Part shown: piece after piece, positions 41,184 to 49,701 of the stretch | Layout: every line of letters begins with the position of its first letter | How positions within the stretch are numbered: the stretch's first letter is position 1 | Assembly: GCF_944384735.1 (NCBI RefSeq) | Contig: NZ_CALWUN010000003.1 | Span: 1-60,111 of the forward strand | Source: an uncultured Agathobaculum sp. | GTDB lineage: Bacteria > Bacillota > Clostridia > Oscillospirales > Butyricicoccaceae | Length of the DNA stretch: 60,111 bases | Direction: 5' to 3' | The notes under the pieces: generated by a model | Database searches by the model: none | The model's input: the letters and a program-made list of their open reading frames with translations, nothing else | Told to the model about the DNA's origin: nothing | Translations under genes and position numbers: made by a program

Positions 41184-42238
41184 CCTTGGAACAGGCGATA
41201 CAGGCGGTGCGCCCGCCGTGCGAGACAAGCCGCGCGGCGGCGCGGCAGCGCTTTTCGGACATTGCCATGCCGCTGGGCAGTCTGGGACTGCTGCAGGACG
41301 CGGTCGCGCAGCTGGCCGCCATCCGGCGCACGCCGCGCCCGTCGATCGGCAAGCGTGCGGTCGTCATGTTCTGCGCGGACAACGGCGTGGTCGCGCAGGG
41401 TGTGACCCAGTGCGGGCAGGAGGTCACCGCGACCGTCACCGAGAACATGGGGCGCGGCCAGTCGACCGTCTGCCTGATGGCGCAGCACATCGGCATGGAC
41501 AGCTTTCCGGTCGACATCGGCGTGGCGCGCGATGTGCAGGGAGAGAGTATTTTACGCCGCAAGGTGCGGTACGGCACGGCGGACATGACGCGGGAATCCG
41601 CGATGACGCGCGACGAAGCCGTGCGCGCTGTTGAGGTTGGTATCGAACTGGCCGAATGGTGCGCGGCCGAGGGGTATGACCTGCTTTGCGGCGGCGAAAT
41701 GGGCATCGGCAACACGACGACGAGCGCCGCCGTCACCGCCGCGCTGACCGGCGCGCCGGTCGAAACGGTGACCGGGCGCGGCGCGGGGCTGTCGACCGAG
41801 GGGCTCGCGCGCAAGGTGCGCGCGATCGAAACGGCGCTCGCGCTGCACCAGCCCGACCCGGACGACCCGATCGATGTGCTGCACAAGGTTGGCGGGCTGG
41901 ACATTGCGGGGCTTGCCGGGCTGTACCTTGGCGCCGCGGCCTGCGGCCTGCCCGCCGTGCTGGACGGTGTGATCTCGTGCGCGGCGGCGCTCATCGCCGT
42001 GCGGCTGTGTCCCGCGGTGCGCGGCTACCTGATCGCGGGACACAGCTCGGAGGAGCCCGCAGGCAAATTGCTGCTGGACGAACTCGGCTTGCATCCCTTT
42101 ATCTCGGCGGGCATGCGGCTGGGCGAGGGCACGGGCGCGGTCGCGGCGGTCGCGCTGCTCGATCTGGTGCTTGCGGCCTATGACGGCATGCCGAGTTTTG
42201 CCGAAGTGGGGATAGAGGCCTATCAGCCGCAGGTATAA
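41180..42238 (+). CDS. cobT: Nicotinate-nucleotide--dimethylbenzimidazole phosphoribosyltransferase
   Basis: The 352-residue enzyme has MPLGSLGLLQDAVAQLA, FCADNGVVAQGVT, GEMGIGNTTTSAAV, and the catalytic Glu316 in RLGEGTGAVAA. It activates the lower-ligand base as an alpha-ribotide. The start overlaps cbiA by 4 nt. No bluB or bza gene for making dimethylbenzimidazole is seen in this window. Confidence 0.93.
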   Translation: MTLEQAIQAVRPPCETSRAAARQRFSDIAMPLGSLGLLQDAVAQLAAIRRTPRPSIGKRAVVMFCADNGVVAQGVTQCGQEVTATVTENMGRGQSTVCLMAQHIGMDSFPVDIGVARDVQGESILRRKVRYGTADMTRESAMTRDEAVRAVEVGIELAEWCAAEGYDLLCGGEMGIGNTTTSAAVTAALTGAPVETVTGRGAGLSTEGLARKVRAIETALALHQPDPDDPIDVLHKVGGLDIAGLAGLYLGAAACGLPAVLDGVISCAAALIAVRLCPAVRGYLIAGHSSEEPAGKLLLDELGLHPFISAGMRLGEGTGAVAAVALLDLVLAAYDGMPSFAEVGIEAYQPQV

Positions 42239-42269
42239 AGACGTTTTGTGGAGAGAGGGGACGAGTGTG

Positions 42270-42800
42270 ATGCTGATTTTGGTGACTGGTGGTGCGGCAA
42301 GTGGGAAATCCGCGCACGCGGAGCGCCTGCTGTGCGACCGCGCGCCGTCCTCCCGGCTGTACCTTGCCACCATGCAGCCCTTTGGCGCGGCGGCGCGGGC
42401 GCGCATTGCGCGGCACCGCGCGCTGCGGCAGGGTAAGGGCTTCGAGACGCTCGAGCGCACGACCGACCTCGTCGGGCTGGCGCTGCCGCGCCGGTATGAC
42501 GGCATCCTGCTCGAGGACTTGGGCAACCTGCTGGCAAACGAGATTTTCGCGCCCGATGGCGCGGGCGACACGGCGCTTGGCAGCGTTCTTGCAGGGATCG
42601 CGCATCTGCAAGCCTGCTGCGAGACGCTGGTCGTGGTAACGGATGAGATTTTTTCCGATGGTATGGACTACGCGCCTGAAACCGCGCGGTATATCCGCGA
42701 CCTTGCGGCACTGAACCGCGCGCTTGCCGCGCGGGCGGGGCTGGTCTACGAGTCGGTTTGCGGCATTCTGCTGCGGCTGAAAGGGGAGGGGAACACATGA
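42270..42800 (+). CDS. cobU: Adenosylcobinamide kinase / guanylyltransferase
   Basis: The 176-residue protein has the P-loop GGAASGKS (7-14), AERLLCDRAPSSRLYLATM, the RHRALRQGKGFETLE nucleotide region and LLEDLGNLLANEIF. It phosphorylates adenosylcobinamide and attaches GMP. A second, shorter CobU-like protein is encoded just after cobS. GAGAGGGGA precedes the ATG at 42270. It overlaps cobS by 4 nt. Confidence 0.85.
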   Translation: MLILVTGGAASGKSAHAERLLCDRAPSSRLYLATMQPFGAAARARIARHRALRQGKGFETLERTTDLVGLALPRRYDGILLEDLGNLLANEIFAPDGAGDTALGSVLAGIAHLQACCETLVVVTDEIFSDGMDYAPETARYIRDLAALNRALAARAGLVYESVCGILLRLKGEGNT

Positions 42801-43585
42801 AAAGCGCGTGGAGCGGCCTGCTGGTCGCGTTTTCGCTGTACTCGGCGGTGCCTGTTCCGCAGGTGCAGTGGGAAAAGCGCACGATGCGCTGGGCGCTCGG
42901 CTTTCTGCCGCTCGTCGGCGTGCTGGTCGGCGCGCTCGAGTGGCTGTGGTTTGCGTTCTGCACGCATTTTGCGGCGGAGACGCTGTTTTATGCGGCCGGG
43001 GCGGCGCTCATCCCGCTCATTGTCTCGGGCGGCATCCATCTGGACGGCCTGTGCGACACCTGCGATGCGCTCTGCTCGTTCGGCGACCGCGAAAAGCGGC
43101 TCGCCATCCTCAAAGACCCGCACGTCGGCGCGTTCGGGCCGCTGTGGCTGGCGGCGTTCCTGCTGGCCGAGGCGGGCTGCTTCGCGCAGGTGTACGCGCG
43201 CCCCGCGCTGCTGCCGCTCGCGGTGTGCGGGTTCGCGGTCGCGCGCTGCCTGGGCGGCTGCAAGATCGTGCTGACGCCCTGCGCCAAGGACAGCGGCCTT
43301 GCTCGCATGTTTGCGGATAACAGCGACAAAAAAACGGTCGCGGTCATGCTGGTTTTGGAGAGTGTGCTCTTGCTGGCCGCCGCCGGGCTGCTGGTGTGCA
43401 CCGTGCCGCACGGGCTGGGGACGGCTATCATTTGGGCGGTCGTGCTGCTGTTGTGGTACGGCGCGCACGAGCGCTTGACCCGCCGCGTGTTCGGCGGCAT
43501 CACGGGCGATCTTGCGGGCTTTTGCATTTCGTTTTCCGAGCTTTTGTCGCTCGCCTGTGCCACGTTGGGAGGATTGATGTTATGA
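42797..43585 (+). CDS. cobS: Adenosylcobinamide-GDP ribazoletransferase (cobalamin synthase)
   Basis: The 262-residue membrane protein has about six helices and the metal motif GGIHLDGLCDTCDALCS, followed by KDPHVGAFG, diagnostic for CobS. It joins activated cobinamide to alpha-ribazole at the membrane. It is coupled to cobU and the next gene by 4-nt overlaps. Confidence 0.92.
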   Translation: MKSAWSGLLVAFSLYSAVPVPQVQWEKRTMRWALGFLPLVGVLVGALEWLWFAFCTHFAAETLFYAAGAALIPLIVSGGIHLDGLCDTCDALCSFGDREKRLAILKDPHVGAFGPLWLAAFLLAEAGCFAQVYARPALLPLAVCGFAVARCLGGCKIVLTPCAKDSGLARMFADNSDKKTVAVMLVLESVLLLAAAGLLVCTVPHGLGTAIIWAVVLLLWYGAHERLTRRVFGGITGDLAGFCISFSELLSLACATLGGLML

Positions 43586-43917
43586 CCGTGCTCATCATCG
43601 GCGGGGCGCATCAGGGCAAGGCCGCGCTCGCGCGCGCCCTGTACCCGGCGCTGCCGCTTTGCGAAAACCTGCATCTGCGCGTGCGGGACGAGCTCGCCGC
43701 CGGGCGCGACCCGATGGCGCTGCTCGGAACCATCGGCGGTCACGCCGTCACCTGCGACGAGGTCGGCTGCGGCGTGGTTCCGATCGACCGCGCAGACGAG
43801 GCTTACCGCGAGGCGGTCGGGCGGCTGTGCTGCGCGCTGGCTGCCGAAGCGGACGTGGTCGTGCGCGTGACGGCCGGCATCCCGCAATTCATCAAAGGAG
43901 AGAACCCATGTACCTGA
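43582..43917 (+). CDS. Short CobU-like protein
   Basis: The 111-residue protein has a P-loop-like GGAHQGK (7-13) and a C-terminal part with VTCDEVGCGVVPIDRADEAYREAVGRL and a final VRVTAGIPQFIKG. That half matches the C-terminal half of CobU/CobP proteins (EVGxGxVP...R), while the middle of a normal CobU is missing. It overlaps both cobS and cbiB. It might be a dedicated kinase or transferase sharing the two CobU activities with the 176-aa gene upstream, or a degenerate paralogue. Short proteins of this kind occur beside cobS in other Clostridia, as far as I recall. Confidence 0.7.
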   Translation: MTVLIIGGAHQGKAALARALYPALPLCENLHLRVRDELAAGRDPMALLGTIGGHAVTCDEVGCGVVPIDRADEAYREAVGRLCCALAAEADVVVRVTAGIPQFIKGENPCT

Positions 43918-44876
43918 CCTGTGCCGTGCTGCTCGGCTTTGCGCTCGATTGCCTGCTCGGCGACCCGAACACCGCGCTGCACCCGGCGTGCCTGATCGGG
44001 CGGCTGGTGTCGCTCTGCGAGAAACTGCTGCGGCGCGTGTTCCCCAAAACAAGGGGCGGCGAGACCGCCGCGGGCGTGCTGCTGTGGCTCGTGGTGTGCG
44101 GCGTCAGCTTTGCTTTGCCGTTTTTCGCGCTGCGCTGGCTGCACGGCCGCAATTTCTGGCTGGGCTTTGCAGCCGAGACGCTGCTGTGCTGGCTGGTGCT
44201 CGCCTGCCGCAGCCTTGCCGACGCGGGCAAGGCCGTGCATGCGGCGATCGGCAAGTCGCTCGAGGACGGCCGCAAAGCGGTCGCGATGTACGTCGGCCGC
44301 GACACGGCGGAACTCGACGAGGCGGGCGTCATCAAGGCGGCGGTCGAGACGGTGGCCGAGAACACGACCGACGGCGTGGTCGCGCCGCTCGTGTTCCTGC
44401 TGATCGGCGGCGCGCCGCTGGGGCTGTTATACAAGGCGGTCAACACGCTCGACTCGATGGTCGGCTACCACAACGACAAATATGAGTATTTTGGCAAGTT
44501 TTCCGCGCGCATGGACGATATATTTAACTTTATCCCGGCCAGACTGGCGGCCGTCTGCCTGCTGGTCGCGGCGGGCATGCTGGGGCTGGACAACCGCAAT
44601 GCGCTGCGCGTGTTCCGGCGCGACCGGAACGGCCACAAAAGCCCGAACGCCGGGCAGACCGAGTCCGTCTGCGCGGGCGCGCTGCATATCCAGCTGGGCG
44701 GAGACGCAAGCTACTTCGGCAAACCGGTCAAAAAAGCGTCGTTCGGCGACCCCGACCGCGCCGTGCGCCGCCCGGATATCTTGCAGACCTGCGACCTGAT
44801 GCGCATGGCGAGCGCGCTCGCGCTTGTGCTGTGCACAGTTGTGCGGCTGATTGTGACCTGGCACCCCGTCGTCTGA
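43908..44876 (+). CDS. cbiB: Adenosylcobinamide-phosphate synthase CbiB
   Basis: The 322-residue membrane protein starts with GFALDCLLGDPNTALHPACLIGRL and contains MYVGRDTAELDEAGVIKAAVETVAEN and NTLDSMVGYHNDKYEYFG, the CbiB signatures. It attaches aminopropanol phosphate to adenosylcobyric acid. AAAGGAGAG precedes the ATG and the gene overlaps the short CobU-like gene by 10 nt. Confidence 0.93.
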   Translation: MYLTCAVLLGFALDCLLGDPNTALHPACLIGRLVSLCEKLLRRVFPKTRGGETAAGVLLWLVVCGVSFALPFFALRWLHGRNFWLGFAAETLLCWLVLACRSLADAGKAVHAAIGKSLEDGRKAVAMYVGRDTAELDEAGVIKAAVETVAENTTDGVVAPLVFLLIGGAPLGLLYKAVNTLDSMVGYHNDKYEYFGKFSARMDDIFNFIPARLAAVCLLVAAGMLGLDNRNALRVFRRDRNGHKSPNAGQTESVCAGALHIQLGGDASYFGKPVKKASFGDPDRAVRRPDILQTCDLMRMASALALVLCTVVRLIVTWHPVV

Positions 44877-44893
44877 CAGAAAGGAGAACCCCC

Positions 44894-45949
44894 ATGCCCG
44901 AATATGTACACGGCGGTGACGTGTACTCGTATGCGGCGCGTTTCGGCGCGCCGCCGGTCGACCTGTCGGCCAACATCAACCCGTATGGCATGCCGGACGC
45001 GGTCAGACAGGCGATGCACGCGGCGGTTGACGCCTGCACGCAGTATCCCGACCCGTTCTGCCGCGCCGCGCGGCAGGCGATCGGCGTGGCCGAGGGCGTC
45101 GACCCCGGCCGCATCTACTGCGGCAGCGGTGCGGCCGACGTGCTCGATCGGCTCGCGGCCGTGCTGCGTCCCAAAACCGTGCTGCTGCTCGCGCCGACCT
45201 TCGCGGAGTACGAGCGCACGCTCGCGGGCGCGGAACTTCGCTTCCACATGTTGCGCGCGGACGAGAGCTTTGCCGTCACCGCGCGGATTCTGGACGATAT
45301 CACGCCGGGGCTCGGCGCGGTCTACTTGTGCAGCCCGAACAACCCGACCGGACGGACGATCGCGTCCGCGCTGCTGCGCGAAATCGCCGCGCGGTGCGCG
45401 GCGGTCGGCGCGCGGCTGGTGCTCGACGAGTGCTTTTTAGACTTTACGGAGAACGGCGAAAGTATGGCGGTGTATCTGGACGCATTTCCGTCCCTTGTGC
45501 TGCTGCGGGCGTACACCAAGATGTACGCCGTGCCGGGCGTGCGCTTTGGCTGGTGCATGACGGCGGATATGGCGCTCATCGAGGCGCTCTACCGCGCGGG
45601 ACAGCCGTGGAACGTGTCGGTCATCGCGCAGGCGTGCGCGGTGGCGTGCGCGGGCGCGCGCGGCTATGCCGCGCAGACCGCGCAGCGTATCGCCGTCGAG
45701 CGGGCGTATCTGGCGGAACAGCTCGCCGCGCGCGGGCTGTGGGTCTGCCCGGGCGCGGCGAATTTTCTGCTGTTCCGCGTGGACGATACGGATTTGACCG
45801 AAAAGCTCGCGCGGCGCGGCATCCTGCTCCGCGACTGCGCCAATTACCGCGGCCTGACGCGCGGGTACTACCGCACGGCGGTCAAAACGCGCAAAGAGAG
45901 CGATGCGCTGCTCGCGGCGCTCGACGACATCCGAAAGGGGGACGGCTGA
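44894..45949 (+). CDS. cobD: L-threonine-O-3-phosphate decarboxylase
   Basis: The 351-residue HisC-fold PLP enzyme begins YVHGGDVYSYAARFG and LSANINPYGMP, the CobD variant of the N-terminal motif. It has CSPNNPTGR, DECFLDFT and the PLP lysine in RAYTKMYAVPGVRFGW. It makes the aminopropanol phosphate linker. AAGGAGAA precedes the ATG. The threonine kinase that makes its substrate is not seen here. Confidence 0.92.
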   Translation: MPEYVHGGDVYSYAARFGAPPVDLSANINPYGMPDAVRQAMHAAVDACTQYPDPFCRAARQAIGVAEGVDPGRIYCGSGAADVLDRLAAVLRPKTVLLLAPTFAEYERTLAGAELRFHMLRADESFAVTARILDDITPGLGAVYLCSPNNPTGRTIASALLREIAARCAAVGARLVLDECFLDFTENGESMAVYLDAFPSLVLLRAYTKMYAVPGVRFGWCMTADMALIEALYRAGQPWNVSVIAQACAVACAGARGYAAQTAQRIAVERAYLAEQLAARGLWVCPGAANFLLFRVDDTDLTEKLARRGILLRDCANYRGLTRGYYRTAVKTRKESDALLAALDDIRKGDG

Positions 45950-47451
45950 TGGCGAAGTGTATCATGGTGCAGGGCACCTGCTCGAACGCGGGCAAGAGCC
46001 TGCTCTGCGCGGCGCTCTGCCGCATTTTCCGGCAGGACGGCTGGCGCGTCGCGCCGTTCAAGGCGCAGAATATGGCGCTCAACTCCTACATCACAGCAGA
46101 CGGCGGCGAGATGGGGCGCGCGCAGGTCGTGCAGGCCGAGGCGGCGGGCATTGCGCCCGACGTGCGCATGAACCCCATCCTGCTCAAGCCGACCAGCGAC
46201 GTCGGCTCGCAGGTGATCGTGCTGGGGCAGGCGCGCGGCAACCGCACGGCGCGCGAATACTGGGGCGACAAAAAGGCGCTCATGCCGGTGGTGAAAGACG
46301 CGTATGACAGTCTGGCGGCCGAGTACGATATTATCGTCATCGAGGGGGCGGGCAGTCCGGCGGAGATCAACCTCAAGCAGGACGATATCGTCAATATGGG
46401 TCTGGCAAGGCTGGTGGACGCGCCCGTGCTGCTCGTGGGCGACATCGACCGCGGCGGTGTGTTCGCCTCGCTCTACGGCACGGTAAAGCTGCTGGACGCG
46501 GACGAGCAGGCGCGCATCCGCGCGCTCGTCATCAACAAATTCCGCGGCGATGTGGAAATCCTGAAACCTGGCCTTTCGCAGCTCGAGGAATTGACCGGCA
46601 AGCCGGTCGCGGGCGTCGTGCCCTACGGCCATTTCGACATTGACGACGAGGACAGCCTGTCCGCGCGGCTGGACGGCGACGCGCGCGGCGCCGCCGTGCG
46701 CATCGCGGTCGTGCGGCTGCCGCGTATCTCCAACTTCACCGACTTCGCCGCGCTCGAAAGGGTGCCCGGCGTCGGCGTCTGTTACGCGGACAAGTCGGCG
46801 CAGCTTACGGATGCCGACCTCATCATCGTTCCCGGCAGTAAGGCGACGCTCGCCGACCTCAGATGGCTGCGCGAGAGCGGCATGGAGGCGCAACTGCTCC
46901 GGCAGCATGCGGCGGGCACGCCGGTGCTCGGTATCTGCGGCGGGTTCCAGATGCTGGGACGCACAGCGTCCGACCCGGAAAACACCGAGGGCGGCGGCAG
47001 CCTGCGCGGCATTGGCCTGCTGCCGGTGGACACGGTGTTCCGCGCGCGCAAGACGACGACGCAGGCGCGCGGCACGGTGAAAACCTTATCCGGCGCGCTC
47101 GCGGGGCTGTCTGGCGCCGCAGTCGAGGGTTATGAAATTCACATGGGCGAAACGACGCGCGCCGCGGGCGCGCAGCCGTTCAGCACGCTCACCCACGCGG
47201 ACGGCGCGGCGGTCGAGGACGGTTGTCAGGCGGAGAATGTGTACGGCACCTACCTGCACGGTGTGTTTGACGCGCCGGGCGTCGCGCAGAAGCTCGCGCA
47301 GGCGCTTGCCGCGCGGAAGGGCGTGACGCTGGGTGAGACGTCGCCCGACACGGCGGCGTACAAGGAACGGGAGTATGACCGTCTGGCGGACGCCGTCCGG
47401 CAGGCGCTCGATATGGACTTGATCTATCGCATTTTGGAGGGCAAAGCATGA
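45949..47451 (+). CDS. cobQ: Cobyric acid synthase
   Basis: The 500-residue enzyme has the P-loop VQGTCSNAGKSLLCAALCR, APFKAQNMALNSYIT, the amidotransferase motif LGICGGFQMLG, and YLHGVFD near the end. It amidates the b, d, e and g side chains of the adenosylated corrin. The ATG shares a base with the cobD stop (TGATG). Confidence 0.95.
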   Translation: MAKCIMVQGTCSNAGKSLLCAALCRIFRQDGWRVAPFKAQNMALNSYITADGGEMGRAQVVQAEAAGIAPDVRMNPILLKPTSDVGSQVIVLGQARGNRTAREYWGDKKALMPVVKDAYDSLAAEYDIIVIEGAGSPAEINLKQDDIVNMGLARLVDAPVLLVGDIDRGGVFASLYGTVKLLDADEQARIRALVINKFRGDVEILKPGLSQLEELTGKPVAGVVPYGHFDIDDEDSLSARLDGDARGAAVRIAVVRLPRISNFTDFAALERVPGVGVCYADKSAQLTDADLIIVPGSKATLADLRWLRESGMEAQLLRQHAAGTPVLGICGGFQMLGRTASDPENTEGGGSLRGIGLLPVDTVFRARKTTTQARGTVKTLSGALAGLSGAAVEGYEIHMGETTRAAGAQPFSTLTHADGAAVEDGCQAENVYGTYLHGVFDAPGVAQKLAQALAARKGVTLGETSPDTAAYKEREYDRLADAVRQALDMDLIYRILEGKA

Positions 47452-47978
47452 CAAACAAGGCTTGTGTACACCTGTACTGCGGCGACGGCAAGGGTAAAAC
47501 GACTGCGGCGGTCGGTCTCGCGGTGCGCGCGGCCGGACACGGCGGCGCGGTCGTGGTCGCGCAGTTTCTGAAGGACGGCACCTCGGGCGAGTGCTGGTCG
47601 CTGAGCAAACTGGAAAACGTGACGCTGCTCGCGGCCAATCCGGTGCGCAAATTTTCGTTCCAGATGGACGAGGAGGAGAAAAAGCGCACAGCAGACGCGG
47701 TGCAGCGCACCTTTGCCGCCGCGACCGGTTTTGCCGTGCGCGAGGGCGCGCGGCTGCTCGTGCTGGACGAGGTGTGCGCTGCCATTTCCTGCGGCTTTCT
47801 GGACGAACAGGCCGTACTCGATTTTCTCGACAGCCGTCCGGGCACGCTCGAGGTTGTGCTGACCGGGCGCGACCCGTCCGACGCGCTGCGGCAGCGCGCG
47901 GACTATATCACCGAGATGGTCAAGCGCCGCCACCCGTTCGATAACGGTGTCGCCGCAAGGGAGGGTGTCGAATGGTAA
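47448..47978 (+). CDS. cobO: Cob(I)yrinic acid a,c-diamide adenosyltransferase
   Basis: The 176-residue CobA/CobO/BtuR-type protein has the P-loop GDGKGKT (12-18), LVLDEVCAAISCGFLD and VVLTGRDPSDALRQRADYITEM. It attaches the 5'-deoxyadenosyl group to cobalt. It is called cobO here to keep it apart from the SUMT domain gene. It overlaps cobQ by 4 nt. Confidence 0.92.
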   Translation: MTNKACVHLYCGDGKGKTTAAVGLAVRAAGHGGAVVVAQFLKDGTSGECWSLSKLENVTLLAANPVRKFSFQMDEEEKKRTADAVQRTFAAATGFAVREGARLLVLDEVCAAISCGFLDEQAVLDFLDSRPGTLEVVLTGRDPSDALRQRADYITEMVKRRHPFDNGVAAREGVEW

Positions 47979-48610
47979 ACGGACGCATGCCGCCCGCCGA
48001 GATCGAAAAGCGCAGTTTTGCGATCATTCAGGCCGAGCTGGGCGGGCGCACGTTCCCGGCGGACATTGTGCCGGTCGTGTACCGCGTCATCCACACGACG
48101 GCGGACTTTGACTATGCGGACAACCTGCGCTTTTCGGAAAACGCGGTCGCGCGTGCCAAGGCCGCGCTCCAAGCGGGCGCGACCGTGGTCACCGATACCA
48201 ATATGGCCTTGTCCGGCATCAGCAAGGGTACGCTCGCGCAGCTCGGCGGGCGCGCGCTCTGCCTGATGGCGGATACGGATGTTGCGCGCGAGGCCAGGGC
48301 GCGCGGCGTGACGCGCGCGACCGTCTCGATGGAGCACGCGGCAAAGCTGGACGGCCCGCTGATCTTTGCGATCGGCAACGCGCCGACCGCGCTCATCCGT
48401 CTGCACGAGCTGATCGCTGATGGCGCGGTGCAGCCCGCGCTCGTCATCGGCGTGCCGGTCGGGTTTGTCAACGTGGTCGAGGCCAAGGAGCTGTTTATCG
48501 GCGGGGACACGCCGTATATCATCGCGCGCGGGCGCAAGGGCGGCTCGAACGTCGCCGCCGCGATCGTCAACGCGCTGCTGTATCAACTGGTCAAGCGGGA
48601 GGGGTTCTGA
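47972..48610 (+). CDS. cbiC: Cobalt-precorrin-8 methylmutase CbiC
   Basis: The 212-residue protein has VVYRVIHTTADFDYADNLRFS with the catalytic-type histidine, VVTDTNMALSGIS, GNAPTALIRL and GVPVGFVNVVEAKE. It moves the C11 methyl group to C12 and gives cobyrinic acid. AAGGGAGGG precedes the ATG and the gene overlaps cobO by 7 nt. Confidence 0.93.
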   Translation: MVNGRMPPAEIEKRSFAIIQAELGGRTFPADIVPVVYRVIHTTADFDYADNLRFSENAVARAKAALQAGATVVTDTNMALSGISKGTLAQLGGRALCLMADTDVAREARARGVTRATVSMEHAAKLDGPLIFAIGNAPTALIRLHELIADGAVQPALVIGVPVGFVNVVEAKELFIGGDTPYIIARGRKGGSNVAAAIVNALLYQLVKREGF

Positions 48611-48612
48611 AC

Positions 48613-49701
48613 ATGGCAAAGAAAGCACTGATGGTGGTCAGCTTCGGTACGACCATCCCGCAGGCGCGGCGCGCGATCGAACAGGTCGAGCAAAAGCTGC
48701 GCGCGGCCTTTCCCGACCACGATTTTTACCGCGCGTTCACGTCCGGCATGGTCGCGCGCAAGATCGAACGGGAGGAGGGCATTTTCATCCCGTCGCCCGC
48801 CGAGCTGCTCGAACAGCTGGCGGCGGACGGCTATGATGAGGTGCGCTGCCAGAGCCTGCATATCATTTTCGGGCAGGAATATGAAAAGCTGCTCGCGCAG
48901 CTTATGCCCTTCCACGGCCGCTTTGCGCGCCTGCTGGTCGGCCAGCCGCTTTTGTGGGATACGGCGGACTACCTGCGCCTGACGCGCGCGCTGCTGGCCG
49001 AAATGCCGCGGCTGGACACGGACGAAGCGTTCGTCTTTATGGGGCATGGCACCGACCACCCGGCGAACGCGGCCTACGCGCTTGTCGAGAACTGCTTCCG
49101 TTACCACCGCGCGGAGCGCGTCTACGTCGGCACGGTCGAGGGCTTCCCGCATCTGGATTATGTGCTCGCGCGGCTGGATGCACACGAGGTTACGCGCGTG
49201 CACCTCGCGCCGCTCATGCTGGTCGCAGGTGACCACGCACAGAACGACCTCGCGGGCGACGGGGACGACAGCTGGAAGAGCCGCCTCGAGGGCGAGGGCT
49301 ACACGGTCGAGACCCACCTGCGCGGTCTGGGCGAGCTGGACGCGGTGGCGGAGATTTCCGCCGACCACTGCCGCGCCGCACAGCGGATGGACGGAACATA
49401 CCGCGCCATAACCGGCGGACGATGGAGTCGTCCGCCGGTTTTTTTGTCGCAGCCGCGCCGCCAGCAAGAAAAACTGCCAAAAGGCTATTCCCGCTTTCAT
49501 TTTCCGGCAAAGCCCGTGCACCTGTTGGGATATACTGGGAGCACAAGGGAGGCCGGTCAAACATGGACAAGCAAAAAACCAAACGGGGCGCGCCGCTCGT
49601 CGTCGGCCGTGCGGCGGCCTGGGCGGCGAAACATTGGAAAGAGGAACACCTGCGCACGCTGGCGACCGGCGTGCAGCGGTTTATCTTGTGCGCAGTGCTG
49701 A
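48613..49701 (+). CDS. cbiK: Sirohydrochlorin cobaltochelatase CbiK with readthrough C-terminus
   Basis: Residues 1 to about 262 are CbiK: VVSFGTTIPQARRAIE, FTSGMVARKIE, VRCQSLHIIFGQEYE, the metal-binding FMGHGTDHPAN, HLAPLMLVAGDHAQNDLAGD and a late RGLGEL. It inserts cobalt into sirohydrochlorin, the first step of this pathway. The family normally stops here. Instead the frame runs about 96 codons further, through a perfect terminator stem (49410-49440) and 139 nt into spoIIE, giving an Arg/Ser/Pro-rich tail. A TAA sits one base out of frame at 49409-49411, at the foot of the stem. A recent indel, lost stop or assembly error near the 3' end is likely. Confidence 0.85.
   Translation: MAKKALMVVSFGTTIPQARRAIEQVEQKLRAAFPDHDFYRAFTSGMVARKIEREEGIFIPSPAELLEQLAADGYDEVRCQSLHIIFGQEYEKLLAQLMPFHGRFARLLVGQPLLWDTADYLRLTRALLAEMPRLDTDEAFVFMGHGTDHPANAAYALVENCFRYHRAERVYVGTVEGFPHLDYVLARLDAHEVTRVHLAPLMLVAGDHAQNDLAGDGDDSWKSRLEGEGYTVETHLRGLGELDAVAEISADHCRAAQRMDGTYRAITGGRWSRPPVFLSQPRRQQEKLPKGYSRFHFPAKPVHLLGYTGSTREAGQTWTSKKPNGARRSSSAVRRPGRRNIGKRNTCARWRPACSGLSCAQC
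49410..49445 (+). terminator. Terminator at the end of the cobalamin operon
   Basis: A perfect 13-bp stem (49410-49422/49428-49440; AACCGGCGGACGA and complement, loop TGGAG) is followed by a run of seven T. It lies inside the extended cbiK frame, which argues that the extension is not ancestral. Confidence 0.9.
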
